Assembly (NCBI RefSeq): GCF_027923225.1
Contig: NZ_BSDI01000019.1
Span: forward strand, 62,001-126,000
Reading direction: 5' to 3'
DNA: 64,000 nt
From: Phytohabitans aurantiacus
GTDB lineage: Bacteria > Actinomycetota > Actinomycetes > Mycobacteriales > Micromonosporaceae
The position numbers and the translations under genes were made by a program. The first letter of the stretch is position 1. Each line of letters opens with the position of its first letter. The notes below the pieces were generated by a model. It was not told where the DNA came from. It saw nothing but the letters and a program-made list of their open reading frames with translations, and made no database searches. Positions 50,053-57,896 of this stretch are shown piece after piece.

Positions 50053-51264
50053 GTGCGTCACGGCAGCGTCGATCTGGGACTGCTTCGTACAGGCGCGCAC
50101 AGCCCGTCGGTGTTCGCTCTGAACAGGAGCATGGGCGACAACGGCACACCGCTTGTCGACTTCTGCATCCCGTGCAACCCGTACTTCCCCACACCGGAGA
50201 TGTTCGCGCACCTGGCCCAGAACCTGGAGTCGATCCTCAAGTACTACCCGAGCGACTCCAGCTCGATCACCAACAAGCTGTGCAGCGTACTCGGGCTGCA
50301 CCCGCAGACGGTGGCGATGGCCAACGGCTCGACGGAGCTCATCACGTGGCTCGACCACCTGATGATCAAGGAGAGCGTCGCGATCCCGATCCCGACCTTC
50401 GGCCGCTGGACCGACCAGCCGCTGGAGACCGGGAAACGGGTGGACATGTATCCGCTGCAGGAGTCGGAGGGGTACGCGCTGGACCTGGAGGAGTACGTGG
50501 CGTTCATCCGCGCCCGCGGCTCCCGGGTCGCGGTCATCTGCAACCCGAACAACCCGGACGGCGGGTTCCTGCCACGCCGGGAGGTGCTTCGCTTCGTCGA
50601 CGCGCTCAGCGACCTGGACCTCGTGGTCGTGGACGAGTCGTTCATCGACTTCGTCGAGGCCGAGCGGCAACCGTCGGTCGGCCCCGACGCGGCGATCCGG
50701 CCCAACGTCGTGGTGCTCAAGAGCCTCGGCAAGAACTTCGGGCTGCACGGCATCCGGTTCGGCTACCTGGTGGCCAACCCCGGCATCGCCGGCAAAATCG
50801 CCAAGGTCCTGCCAAAGTGGAACCTCAACTCGCTCGCCGAGACCGTCGTCCACATGATCCAGGACTACGACACCGAGTACCGGGAGAGCCTGCGCCTGCT
50901 CTCCCGCGACCGGTACCAGATGGCCGACGAGCTGTCTCGCGTGCCCGGCTTGACCGTCTTCCCCTCGCAGGGCAACTTCCTGCTGGTCAAGCTGCCCGTC
51001 GGGTGGAGCGGGGTCGCCCTGCGCGACTTCCTGCTCACCCGGCACGGGCTCTTCGTCCGGGAGTGCGGCAACAAGCTCGGCATGACCAGCCAGTTCCTGC
51101 GTTTCGTCGTACGCCCGATCGAGGACGTGCGGCTGCTGGTCGATGGGATGTTGAGCTACGGCCGGGTCCTGCACGGGGAGAGCGAGTCGCCGCTCACCTC
51201 ACCCGCCGACAACCTGATCCCGTACCCGTCGTCGCGCAGCCACCGCTTGGCCAGCGCGAACTGA
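50053..51264 (+). CDS. PLP-dependent class I/II aminotransferase
   Basis: GTG 50053 follows TGAGGAGGATCC and gives 403 residues. Fold-type I motifs are clear: YPSDSSSITNKLCSVLGLHP, ANGSTELITWLDHLM, VAVICNPNNPDGGFLP (Asn-Pro), VVVDESFIDFVE (Asp for the pyridine N), and SLGKNFGLHGIRFGYL with the Schiff-base Lys. It resembles HisC and CobD (threonine-phosphate decarboxylase) proteins. Which amino acid it handles cannot be told. It lies 87 bases after the anthranilate synthase stop, so it may share that transcript; phenylpyruvate or indolic chemistry is possible but unproved. A bidirectional terminator follows. Confidence 0.88.
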   Translation: MRHGSVDLGLLRTGAHSPSVFALNRSMGDNGTPLVDFCIPCNPYFPTPEMFAHLAQNLESILKYYPSDSSSITNKLCSVLGLHPQTVAMANGSTELITWLDHLMIKESVAIPIPTFGRWTDQPLETGKRVDMYPLQESEGYALDLEEYVAFIRARGSRVAVICNPNNPDGGFLPRREVLRFVDALSDLDLVVVDESFIDFVEAERQPSVGPDAAIRPNVVVLKSLGKNFGLHGIRFGYLVANPGIAGKIAKVLPKWNLNSLAETVVHMIQDYDTEYRESLRLLSRDRYQMADELSRVPGLTVFPSQGNFLLVKLPVGWSGVALRDFLLTRHGLFVRECGNKLGMTSQFLRFVVRPIEDVRLLVDGMLSYGRVLHGESESPLTSPADNLIPYPSSRSHRLASAN

Positions 51265-51275
51265 GCCCTCGCGTT

Positions 51276-51303
51276 GGGGCCGCCCTCCCGCCTGGGCGGC
51301 CCC
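51276..51303. terminator. Bidirectional terminator
   Basis: Perfect ten-base arms GGGGCCGCCC (51276-51285) and GGGCGGCCCC (51294-51303) lie between the convergent aminotransferase and ABC ATPase genes, close to both stops. Confidence 0.8.
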
Positions 51304-51310
51304 GCGCGTG

Positions 51311-52516
51311 CTACTCCGCTGTCACGCCGGCTGCCCGGCCTTCGTGGAGGGTCAGGTTGCGCCCGTTGGACGGGTCGAACAGGTGGATCTTCTCCAGGTT
51401 GACCCACACCCGCCAGTTCTCGCCCTCCTTCACCGCCGACTCCGCCGACAGCCGCGTCACCAGGTTGGCTCCGCCGCCGGTCGGCAGGTCGGACGCGCCC
51501 GCGTCGGCCGCCAACTCCTCCAACTCCGCCGACGTGGCGCGCTCCCCTTCCACCGTGAAGTAAACGTACTTGTCGGACCCCATCGACTCGACCAGCTCGA
51601 CGGGCGCCTCGAACTCCGTGCCCTTCGCCCGCGCCGCCTCGTCGACCAGCGCCGCGTCCTCGAAGTGCTCCGGCCGGATCCCGATGATCAAGTTTTCGGG
51701 CGCGTCCGACAGCAGACCCCGGACCCGAGACCCGATCGGCAGGTCGCCCAGTGCGGTACGCAGGCGGCCATCCGCCACCGACGCGTGCAGGAAGTTCATC
51801 GACGGTGACCCGATGAACCCGGCCACGAACAGGTTCGCCGGGTGGTCGTACAGCTGCTGCGGCTCGCCGACCTGCTGGATGGCGCCGGCCCGCACGATGA
51901 CGACCCGGTCGCCGAGCGTCATCGCCTCGGTCTGGTCGTGGGTGACGTACACGGTGGTGGTGCCGAGCCGCCGCTGGAGCCGCGACACGACTGTGCGCAT
52001 CTGCACGCGCAACTTGGCGTCCAGGTTGGACAGTGGCTCGTCCATGAGGAACGCCTTGGGATTGCGCACGATCGCCCGCCCCATCGCGACCCGCTGCCGC
52101 TGCCCACCGGACAGGTTGGCGGGTTTGCGGTCCAACAAAGCGGTCAGTTCCAGTACCTTGGCCGCGTCGTTGACCTTCTCGTCGATGGTGGCTTTGTCGA
52201 GCTTCGCCAGCCGCAGCGGAAACGCCATGTTCTCCCGCACGGTCATGTTGGGGTACAGGGCGTAGGACTGGAACACCATCGCGATGTCACGGTCGCGCGG
52301 CGCCTTGTCGTTGACGCGTTCGCCGTCGATGCGCAGGTCACCCGAGCTGATGTCCTCCAGCCCGGCGATCATGTTGAGGATCGTCGACTTGCCGCAGCCC
52401 GACGGCCCGACCAGGATCACGAACTCACCGTCGGCGATCTCGAGGTCGACGTCGCGGACCGCGACGGTGCCGTCCGGGTACTTCTTGCTGACCTTATCCA
52501 GCACGATGTCGGCCAT
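51311..52516 (-). CDS. sugC: ABC importer ATPase (MsmK/UgpC/SugC type)
   Basis: The 401-residue protein has all MalK-type elements: Walker A GPSGCGKSTILNMIAGLE, Q-loop VFQSYALYPNMTV, signature LSGGQRQRVAMGRA, Walker B AFLMDEPLSNLDA, switch YVTHDQTEAMTLGD, and two C-terminal OB-fold regulatory lobes (about 240-395: IGIRPEHF, WRVWVNLEKIHLFDPSNG). Such ATPases energise sugar importers and can serve several permeases. It is the last gene of the four-gene leftward operon (3-base gap after the permease). It is also the only intact sugar-type ABC ATPase in the window and could in principle serve the fused permease at 25.5 kb. Confidence 0.92.
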   Translation of the reverse strand: MADIVLDKVSKKYPDGTVAVRDVDLEIADGEFVILVGPSGCGKSTILNMIAGLEDISSGDLRIDGERVNDKAPRDRDIAMVFQSYALYPNMTVRENMAFPLRLAKLDKATIDEKVNDAAKVLELTALLDRKPANLSGGQRQRVAMGRAIVRNPKAFLMDEPLSNLDAKLRVQMRTVVSRLQRRLGTTTVYVTHDQTEAMTLGDRVVIVRAGAIQQVGEPQQLYDHPANLFVAGFIGSPSMNFLHASVADGRLRTALGDLPIGSRVRGLLSDAPENLIIGIRPEHFEDAALVDEAARAKGTEFEAPVELVESMGSDKYVYFTVEGERATSAELEELAADAGASDLPTGGGANLVTRLSAESAVKEGENWRVWVNLEKIHLFDPSNGRNLTLHEGRAAGVTAE

Positions 52517-52519
52517 GAG

Positions 52520-53332
52520 TCACCCCTTAACCGCACCGGACGTCAGGCCCGCGACGATCCGGCGTTGGAAGAACAGTACGAACAGGATGATCGGGATCGT
52601 GATCACGACGGCGGCCGCCGAGATCGCTCCCGTGGGATCCTCGAACTGGGAGGCGCCGGTGAAGAACGACAGCGCCGCCGGCACGGTACGGGACCGCTCC
52701 GTCGAGGTCAGCGAGATGGCGAAGAGGAAGTCGTTCCAGCAGAAAATGAACACGAGGATCGCGCTGGTGAACACGCCCGGTGCGGCCAGTGGCGCGATCA
52801 CCTTGCGAAACGCCTGCGCCTGAGTCGCACCGTCCATCTTGGCCGCCTTCTCCAGGTCCCACGGGATCTGCTTGAAGAAAGCCGACAGCGTGTAGATGGC
52901 CAGCGGCAGCGAAAACGTGATGTAGGGCAGGATCAGTCCCAGCCAGGTGTCGAAGATTCCGAGTTGCCGCTCGATGTCGAACAGCGGCGAGACCAGTGAC
53001 ACCTGGGGAAACATGGCGATGAGCAGTGACACGCCGACCAGCGCGCCCTTGCCCGGGAAGTCCAGCCGGGCCACCGCGTACGCCGCCATCGTGCCCAGTA
53101 CCACCGCGATCGTGGTGGAGATGAGCGCGATGCCGATCGAGTTGACGAGCGCCCGCACGAACTGGTCGGTCTGGAAGATGGTGCGGTAGTTCTCCAGTGT
53201 CCACTCGCGAGGGATCAGGTTGCCGTCGGTCAGCGTCGCCGTCGTCTTGAACGACAGCGACACGATCCACAGCACCGGAAGCAGCGCGAAAACCACCACG
53301 ACCGCGTCGAGAAGTCCCCACCGGAGTTTCAT
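52520..53332 (-). CDS. sugB: Sugar ABC permease (MalG/SugB type)
   Basis: ATG at 53332, after GGAGGGG, gives a 270-residue protein with six helices that begins MKLRWGLLDAVVVVFALLPV. The periplasmic start NLIPREWTLENYRTIF and the EAA loop LEKAAKMDGATQAQAFRKVI are typical of MalG-type permeases, and it ends with RRIVAGLTSGAVKG. It overlaps the previous permease gene by four bases and precedes the ATPase gene, forming the translocation pathway with the MalF-type subunit. Confidence 0.92.
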   Translation of the reverse strand: MKLRWGLLDAVVVVFALLPVLWIVSLSFKTTATLTDGNLIPREWTLENYRTIFQTDQFVRALVNSIGIALISTTIAVVLGTMAAYAVARLDFPGKGALVGVSLLIAMFPQVSLVSPLFDIERQLGIFDTWLGLILPYITFSLPLAIYTLSAFFKQIPWDLEKAAKMDGATQAQAFRKVIAPLAAPGVFTSAILVFIFCWNDFLFAISLTSTERSRTVPAALSFFTGASQFEDPTGAISAAAVVITIPIILFVLFFQRRIVAGLTSGAVKG

Positions 53333-54219
53333 CGCCGCCCCTCCTCTCTGCCGGGAGCGGCCGTGCCAAACAGCTTCACGAAGATGAACGCCATGATCGC
53401 CACGGAGATGAAGATGAGCACCGACATCGTCGAGCCGATACCGAGGTTCAAGCCGCGCAAGAGGTTGTTGTAAGCGAGCATGGACACCGACGACGTCTCG
53501 TTGGCGCCGGCGGTCAGCACGTAGATGTTGTCGAAGACGCGGAACGCGTCGAGCGTGCGGAACAGCAGTGCCACCAGGATGGCGGGTTTCATCACCGGCA
53601 GCGTCACCTTCACGAAACGCTGCCACGCGGTCGCGCCGTCCATCGACGCGGCCTTGAGTAGATCGTCAGGCACCAGAGCCAGCCCGGCCAGCAGCAGCAA
53701 CGCCATGAACGGCGTGGTCTTCCAGATCTCGGCCAGGATGATGATGGCCAACGAACTGGCCCGCTCGGTCAGGGGTGCGCCATCGCTGAAGAGGTTCGCC
53801 AGATACCCGGTGCCGGGCGTCCACGCGTACCGCCAGGAAAACGCCGCGACCACCGTCACGATGCCGTACGGGATGAGTGCCGACGTGCGCACCAGGCCAC
53901 GCCCGACGAGCGTGCGGTGCATGACCACGGCGAGTCCCATGCCGAGTACGAGCTCGATCGCCACCGACACGACGGTGATGAGCATCGTGACACCGAACGC
54001 GGTCCACCAGTACTCGTTGCTCAGCACCGTGATGTAGTTGGACAGCCCGACGAACTCCCGCTCGTCGGGGAACTTCAGGTCGAAACGCTGCAACGAGAGC
54101 CAGACCGAGTACAGGATGGGGTACGCGGTCACCGCCACCATGACGATCGCGGCGGGCGCGCACAGCAGCCAGCCCAGCCGGCGCTCGGCGCGCTTGCCTT
54201 CGGATACCCGCACCGTCAT
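53329..54219 (-). CDS. sugA: Sugar ABC permease (MalF/SugA type)
   Basis: I start at ATG 54219, which overlaps the binding-protein stop by four bases; the longer open frame to the right is an out-of-phase reading of the binding-protein gene. The 296-residue product begins MTVRVSEGKRAERRLGWLLC and has six helices with AYPILYSVWLSLQRFDLKFP, the large periplasmic loop EFVGLSNYITVL, and the EAA loop LLKAASMDGATAWQRFVKVT. It pairs with the MalG-type permease encoded next. Confidence 0.92.
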   Translation of the reverse strand: MTVRVSEGKRAERRLGWLLCAPAAIVMVAVTAYPILYSVWLSLQRFDLKFPDEREFVGLSNYITVLSNEYWWTAFGVTMLITVVSVAIELVLGMGLAVVMHRTLVGRGLVRTSALIPYGIVTVVAAFSWRYAWTPGTGYLANLFSDGAPLTERASSLAIIILAEIWKTTPFMALLLLAGLALVPDDLLKAASMDGATAWQRFVKVTLPVMKPAILVALLFRTLDAFRVFDNIYVLTAGANETSSVSMLAYNNLLRGLNLGIGSTMSVLIFISVAIMAFIFVKLFGTAAPGREEGRR

Positions 54220-55481
54220 GGGAGAACTCCCTTCGACTCCAGTGCGTCCTGAATGGACCCGCGCAGCTCCTTGGCCGTCTTCTCCGGGTTGATGGACGCG
54301 GGCGGCGACAGCGTCGCCGACATCACCGTGGAGACGTTCTGGTAGGCCGGCGTGAGTGGGCGGTTGGCCGCGTCGCGCAGCTCGGCCAGGATCTCGTCCT
54401 TCATCGGGTACGCCTTCGTCATCTCCGGATCGGCGTAGACGCTCTCGATGGTCGGTGGTACGCCATCGTTGATGGCCGAGAACTTCTGGTGTTCCGCGTT
54501 GCGCAGGCACAGCGCGGCTTCGAAGGAGAGGTCGGGGTGCTTCGAGTACTTCGACACCGCCAGGTTGTAGCCACCGATGGTGACTTTGCTCGGCGTACCG
54601 GAATCGACGCCCGGGTAGCGCGCCCATTTCACCTTCGCGGCGAGGTCCGGCGCGCCCTCCTGCATGGCCGGGTAGACGAACGGCCAGTTGAGCTCGAACG
54701 CCCCGTCGCCGTTCTGGAACTGCAACCGCGCGTCGTCTTCGATGGTGTTCGTGAACGACGGATGCGTCACGCCCGCGGACGCGAACTTCTGCAGGATCTC
54801 CAGGCCGCGCACCGCGCCCTCGTCGAAGACGGCTTTGGTGCCATCGTCGTTGAGGATGTGGCCGCCGGCGCTGGCGACGAGCGTGTTGTAGAGGACGACC
54901 AGGCCCTCGTACTGCGCGCCCATCGTGATGATCTGGTACGGCTTGCCCTGCTGCTTGAGCTCCAGCGCCTGCTGGATCATCTGATCCCACGTGGTCGGCG
55001 GCTGTTGCACCAGATCCGTGCGGTACCAGAGCAGTTGGACGTTGGTGTTTTTCGGTGCCGCGTACAGCTTTCCGTCGTACTCGGCGCTCTCCAGCGGCCC
55101 GGCGAGCGTGCCCTGCTCGGCCTCGGACTTGTTGGCGCCCGTCCATTCGAGGATCCAGTCCGCGCTCGCGAACTCCTGAGTCCACGTGATGTCGAGCCCC
55201 AGTATGTCCATCCCGCTGTCTTCGGCCGCGAGCCGGCGTACCATCTGCACCCGCTGGTCGTCGGCGCTGCGCGGCAGCACCTGATACGAGATGCGGTACT
55301 TGCCGGCCGCTTCGGCGTTGCAGTCGTCGACCACCTTCTGCAAATTTTGTTCCTGCGCGTAATAGAAGTTGATGGTGGGTACGCCACCCTCGTCGGACCC
55401 GCACGCCGTCATCGGTCCCAACAACAAAAGCGCGACCGCCGCCGCGGTCGCCCGCACCCACGTGCCTGCGTGTGTCACCAC
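54216..55481 (-). CDS. lpqY: Sugar-binding lipoprotein (LpqY type)
   Basis: The 421-residue precursor has a signal peptide and lipobox, MTACGS, at about residue 27. The mature part resembles the trehalose/maltose-type binding proteins: INFYYAQEQNLQKVVDDCNA, DILGLDITWTQEFASADWIL, KLYAAPKNTNVQLLWYRTDL, TIGGYNLAVSKYSKHPDLSF and a late FSAINDGVPPTIESVYADP. The gene order (lipoprotein, MalF-like, MalG-like, ATPase, each with a four-base overlap or three-base gap) is that of mycobacterial LpqY-SugABC, which recycles trehalose. The ligand is therefore inferred as trehalose or a related alpha-glucoside. Confidence 0.88.
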   Translation of the reverse strand: MVTHAGTWVRATAAAVALLLLGPMTACGSDEGGVPTINFYYAQEQNLQKVVDDCNAEAAGKYRISYQVLPRSADDQRVQMVRRLAAEDSGMDILGLDITWTQEFASADWILEWTGANKSEAEQGTLAGPLESAEYDGKLYAAPKNTNVQLLWYRTDLVQQPPTTWDQMIQQALELKQQGKPYQIITMGAQYEGLVVLYNTLVASAGGHILNDDGTKAVFDEGAVRGLEILQKFASAGVTHPSFTNTIEDDARLQFQNGDGAFELNWPFVYPAMQEGAPDLAAKVKWARYPGVDSGTPSKVTIGGYNLAVSKYSKHPDLSFEAALCLRNAEHQKFSAINDGVPPTIESVYADPEMTKAYPMKDEILAELRDAANRPLTPAYQNVSTVMSATLSPPASINPEKTAKELRGSIQDALESKGVLP

Positions 55482-55749
55482 CGACTTCGCCTCCCTCCGG
55501 TCGGCTGCCGATCACCTGTCTCCCCCGGGACGCGGGCCACCAAACCTCGACACGCTCGCATTACGGACATAACACCCAGTCTCACAAACCTTGGTCGCGA
55601 ACTGTGCACAAACGGCTGCTGTCCCCGGGGCGAACCACGTCGGTACGGTCAAATCGCGGAGTCGCCGCCGACGTCGACACCTTTCACGGAAAGCCACGCC
55701 CCGCTCGACGATCCCCGGGCATGATCGTCAGCGAAGAGGAGGTACCGCC
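55482..55749. promoter_or_regulatory. Divergent promoter region of sugar importer and RusA-like gene
   Basis: The region includes AT-richer DNA (55555-55610), where leftward promoters for the importer operon should lie. No LacI-type palindrome or other known operator is evident. Confidence 0.4.
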
Positions 55750-56181
55750 GTGTCGGACATCGGGACATTGACGCTGTCATTCGACGTTCCCGGGATGCCG
55801 CCGCTCAAAGACGGCGCGCTGTCCATCTTCTCGGCCGGGCACCGGCAGGCCGGCCGGGTCCGCGCCCTGCTGAGCGCGGCCTGTGCGGCCGCTCAGCACA
55901 CCGGCTGGACCCCGCTCACCGACCCCGTCGCGCTCGAGGTCGTGCTGCGCCGCCCACCCGAGCACCACTCGGGCGACGCCACCAACTTCCTCGGGGGCAT
56001 CGCCGACGTGCTCCAGGACAAGCGCTGGCTGTACGGTGTGCGCCTCGCGCACCTGGGCGTGCTCGCCGACGTGGCCCTGTACGCCGACGACCGCCAGATC
56101 CGGCAGATCTCCTACCGCGAGGAGCCCGCCGAAGCCCCGTCTTACACGGTCCGCGTGGTGGCACTCCCCATCACAGCGTGA
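55750..56181 (+). CDS. RusA-like protein
   Basis: GTG 55750 lies seven bases after GAGGAGG. The 143-residue product runs TLTLSFDVPGMPPLKDGALS, a helical part with RQAGRVRALLSAACAAAQ, DPVALEVVLRRPP, SGDATNFLGGIADVLQDKRW and VALYADDRQIRQISYRE. The order of a strand, a long helix, a DxxNxxxxxxDxL segment and a final DDxxI strand matches RusA-type Holliday-junction resolvases, which use clustered Asp residues to bind magnesium. RusA proteins are mostly phage-borne; here the gene stands alone. The stop lies inside palindrome copy 3. Confidence 0.6.
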   Translation: MSDIGTLTLSFDVPGMPPLKDGALSIFSAGHRQAGRVRALLSAACAAAQHTGWTPLTDPVALEVVLRRPPEHHSGDATNFLGGIADVLQDKRWLYGVRLAHLGVLADVALYADDRQIRQISYREEPAEAPSYTVRVVALPITA

Positions 56182-56231
56182 TCAGGGCGTCCCTCAAGTC
56201 GTTAGAACGACTTGAGGGACGCCCTGATCAC
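56178..56231. repeat. Palindromic repeat, copy 3
   Basis: Arms 56178-56203 and 56206-56231 are 26 bases and pair perfectly around a two-base loop; the core is identical to the two copies near 19 kb. It lies between the convergent RusA-like and D-amino-acid oxidase genes and includes the RusA-like stop codon (56179-56181). Confidence 0.93.
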
Positions 56232-56239
56232 CGCACTGG

Positions 56240-57172
56240 TTAGACGGCGAGCTCGGTCACGGCGTCCGCACAGCCCCAGGAGAGCGTGACGCCCGCGCCA
56301 CCGTGCCCATAATTGTGAATGAGGCGCCCACCACCGGGCAGCGGCGCCGGGTCCGCCTCCACGCGCGGTCCGCCGCGCCGTGCCGGCCGCAGCCCGGCCA
56401 CATGCGCCAGCACCGTCGCGTTCGCCAATTCGGGTACCAGGTCAGCGCAGCGCGCCACAATCTCGTTGCCGACTCGCGAATCGGGCGCGGTGTCCCACTC
56501 ACCCGGCTCGAACGTCCCCCCAAGCACCACATCCCGGCTGCGCGGATGTATGTACGTCATGCCGGCCGGACTATCCTCGTCACGCACCGACGTCACCAGA
56601 CCCGGATTGGCGACCAACACGATCCTCCCCCTCGCGGGGTACACGTCCGGGTCACCGCAGAGCCGTCCGGCCGCGATTCCGGTCGCGTTCACCACGACGG
56701 GCGCCTCGATCTCGTCGAACCGCTCGATCCGCCGCCGCTCCACCGCACCGCCGAGCCGATCGCGCAGCCACTCCAGGTACGGCCGCATCTCCACGGCCGG
56801 CACCGTGAACCGCCACTCCTCTGTGTACTGCGCACTCGGCGGCGCCGCGCGCGTAAAGTCAGGCACGGCGGCCGACCACCACGGGTCCTCGCCCACCGCT
56901 TGGCGCACCAGCATCCGGGTAGGCCGCATCACCACCCCCGGCACCCCATCGGCTGCCTGGCGGCACAGTTCCTCATAGGTCCGCGCGGCCCACCGAAGGA
57001 CCCGCGGATCCTCATCCGTGTGCGTGGGATACCAGACGGCCGCCGCCACCGCGGACACCGTATCGGCGGACTCGTCCGCCGTGACCACAGCGACCCGAGC
57101 TCCAGCCTCTTGTAGCCGCGCAGCCGACGTCAGCCCGACAACCCCAGCCCCCACAACCACAACCTCGCGAAT
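56240..57172 (-). CDS. D-amino-acid oxidase-like FAD enzyme
   Basis: The protein is a DAO-family flavoenzyme: REVVVVGAGVVGLTSAARLQ (FAD loop), VSAVAAAVWYPT, VNATGIAAGRLCGDPDVYPA, RGRIVLVANPG and the C-terminal NYGHGGAGVTLSWGCA, as in D-amino-acid oxidases, which make 2-oxo acids, ammonia and hydrogen peroxide. The family start falls at an ATT codon (57172) six bases after GGGAGGG. The frame stays open upstream for 45 more residues, but that part (MAGKQALMAGSGLAREVGRV) is made of DNA repeats. I place the start at 57172 with reservations. Length from there is 310 residues, normal for the family. Confidence 0.82.
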   Translation of the reverse strand: MREVVVVGAGVVGLTSAARLQEAGARVAVVTADESADTVSAVAAAVWYPTHTDEDPRVLRWAARTYEELCRQAADGVPGVVMRPTRMLVRQAVGEDPWWSAAVPDFTRAAPPSAQYTEEWRFTVPAVEMRPYLEWLRDRLGGAVERRRIERFDEIEAPVVVNATGIAAGRLCGDPDVYPARGRIVLVANPGLVTSVRDEDSPAGMTYIHPRSRDVVLGGTFEPGEWDTAPDSRVGNEIVARCADLVPELANATVLAHVAGLRPARRGGPRVEADPAPLPGGGRLIHNYGHGGAGVTLSWGCADAVTELAV

Positions 57173-57274
57173 GCCACCCTCCCAGGCCGGTCTACTCCCC
57201 CGCCCACCGTATTCCCACCCCTCAAGCCCAACCGCCCGCGCCTCCCCCACGCGGCCTACCTCCCGCGCGAGCCC

Positions 57275-57325
57275 GCTTCCCGCCATGAGGGCCTGCTTTC
57301 CCGCCATGAGGGCCTGCTTTCCCGC
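57275..57325. repeat. 21-bp tandem repeat, about 2.3 units
   Basis: CGCCATGAGGGCCTGCTTTC begins at 57281 and again at 57302, an exact 21-base period, directly next to the element of locus D and upstream of the oxidase gene. Confidence 0.85.
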
Positions 57326-57402
57326 CGATCAAGGGCGAATGCACGTGGTTGGATCTCTTTTCCGCGTGCCTTTGCCCTTGATCCGTGAGATCTTCCTTGA
57401 TC
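57326..57402. repeat. GATCAAGGGC intergenic element, locus D
   Basis: A full element: CGATCAAGGGCGAATGCACG, TGGTTGGATCTCTTTTCCGC, GTGCCTTTGCCCTTGATC and the accessory arm ending CTTCCTTGATCGG. This is the closest match to the common form and is in the same orientation as locus B. Confidence 0.92.
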
Positions 57403-57560
57403 GGCGAACGACCGCGCGCTGCGGCAGGGGTCGGCGGGCCCGGCTGCACACGGCCCGACGCCGCGCGGCCGTCAGTTGCCGCGCTCTCACCCCGGCGCGG
57501 CCGGCCTTGACGGCGCGGCCGGCCTTGACGGCCTCGGCGCCGACGGCGCGAGGCAGCAAA

Positions 57561-57611
57561 ATCGCTGAACTTGCGGCATCACGAGCGCCCGGAGGCCGCA
57601 AGTTCAGCGAT
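57561..57611. repeat. Inverted repeat, 17-bp arms
   Basis: Arms ATCGCTGAACTTGCGGC (57561-57577) and its exact complement (57595-57611) are separated by 17 bases. No gene is adjacent; the position between repeats suggests a repeated genomic element rather than a terminator. Confidence 0.85.
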
Positions 57612-57662
57612 ATCGTCCCCACGCCGCCGCGCACCCGGCACGCGCGGCGCGGCGCGCGCTGA

Positions 57663-57708
57663 ATCTTGGAGCGCGACCGTCGTCATAGCGACGGTGGCGC
57701 TCCAAGAT
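57663..57708. repeat. Inverted repeat, 20-bp arms
   Basis: Arms 57663-57682 (ATCTTGGAGCGCGACCGTCG) and 57689-57708 pair with one mismatch around a six-base loop. It is 50 bases right of the previous inverted repeat and again has no adjacent gene. Confidence 0.85.
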
Positions 57709-57896
57709 TGGGACACCGCCGGCGTCCGTGGCGAATCGCTGCCCCCACAGGGGCAGCAACCTTCCACGATCCACAGCAAACGCCAGCCACGCCGCGTCCA
57801 CGACGCCAGGCCGCGTCCACACGAGGCCACGCCCCCGACCACGCCGGCACCGGGCTTATCCCGCCGCGCGCGCCACAGCCGACGCCACACCGCACG
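57709..57896. other. Intergenic stretch without a gene
   Basis: I see no coding sequence between the inverted repeats and the next element. A plus-strand frame near 57720-57790 reads GVRGESLPPQGQQP and looks random. Confidence 0.4.

Noticed and set aside
54220..55515. Extension of the MalF-type permease frame far to the right, giving 728 residues
   Set aside because: The extra part is an out-of-phase reading of the solute-binding protein gene; the real permease starts at 54219 with a four-base overlap.
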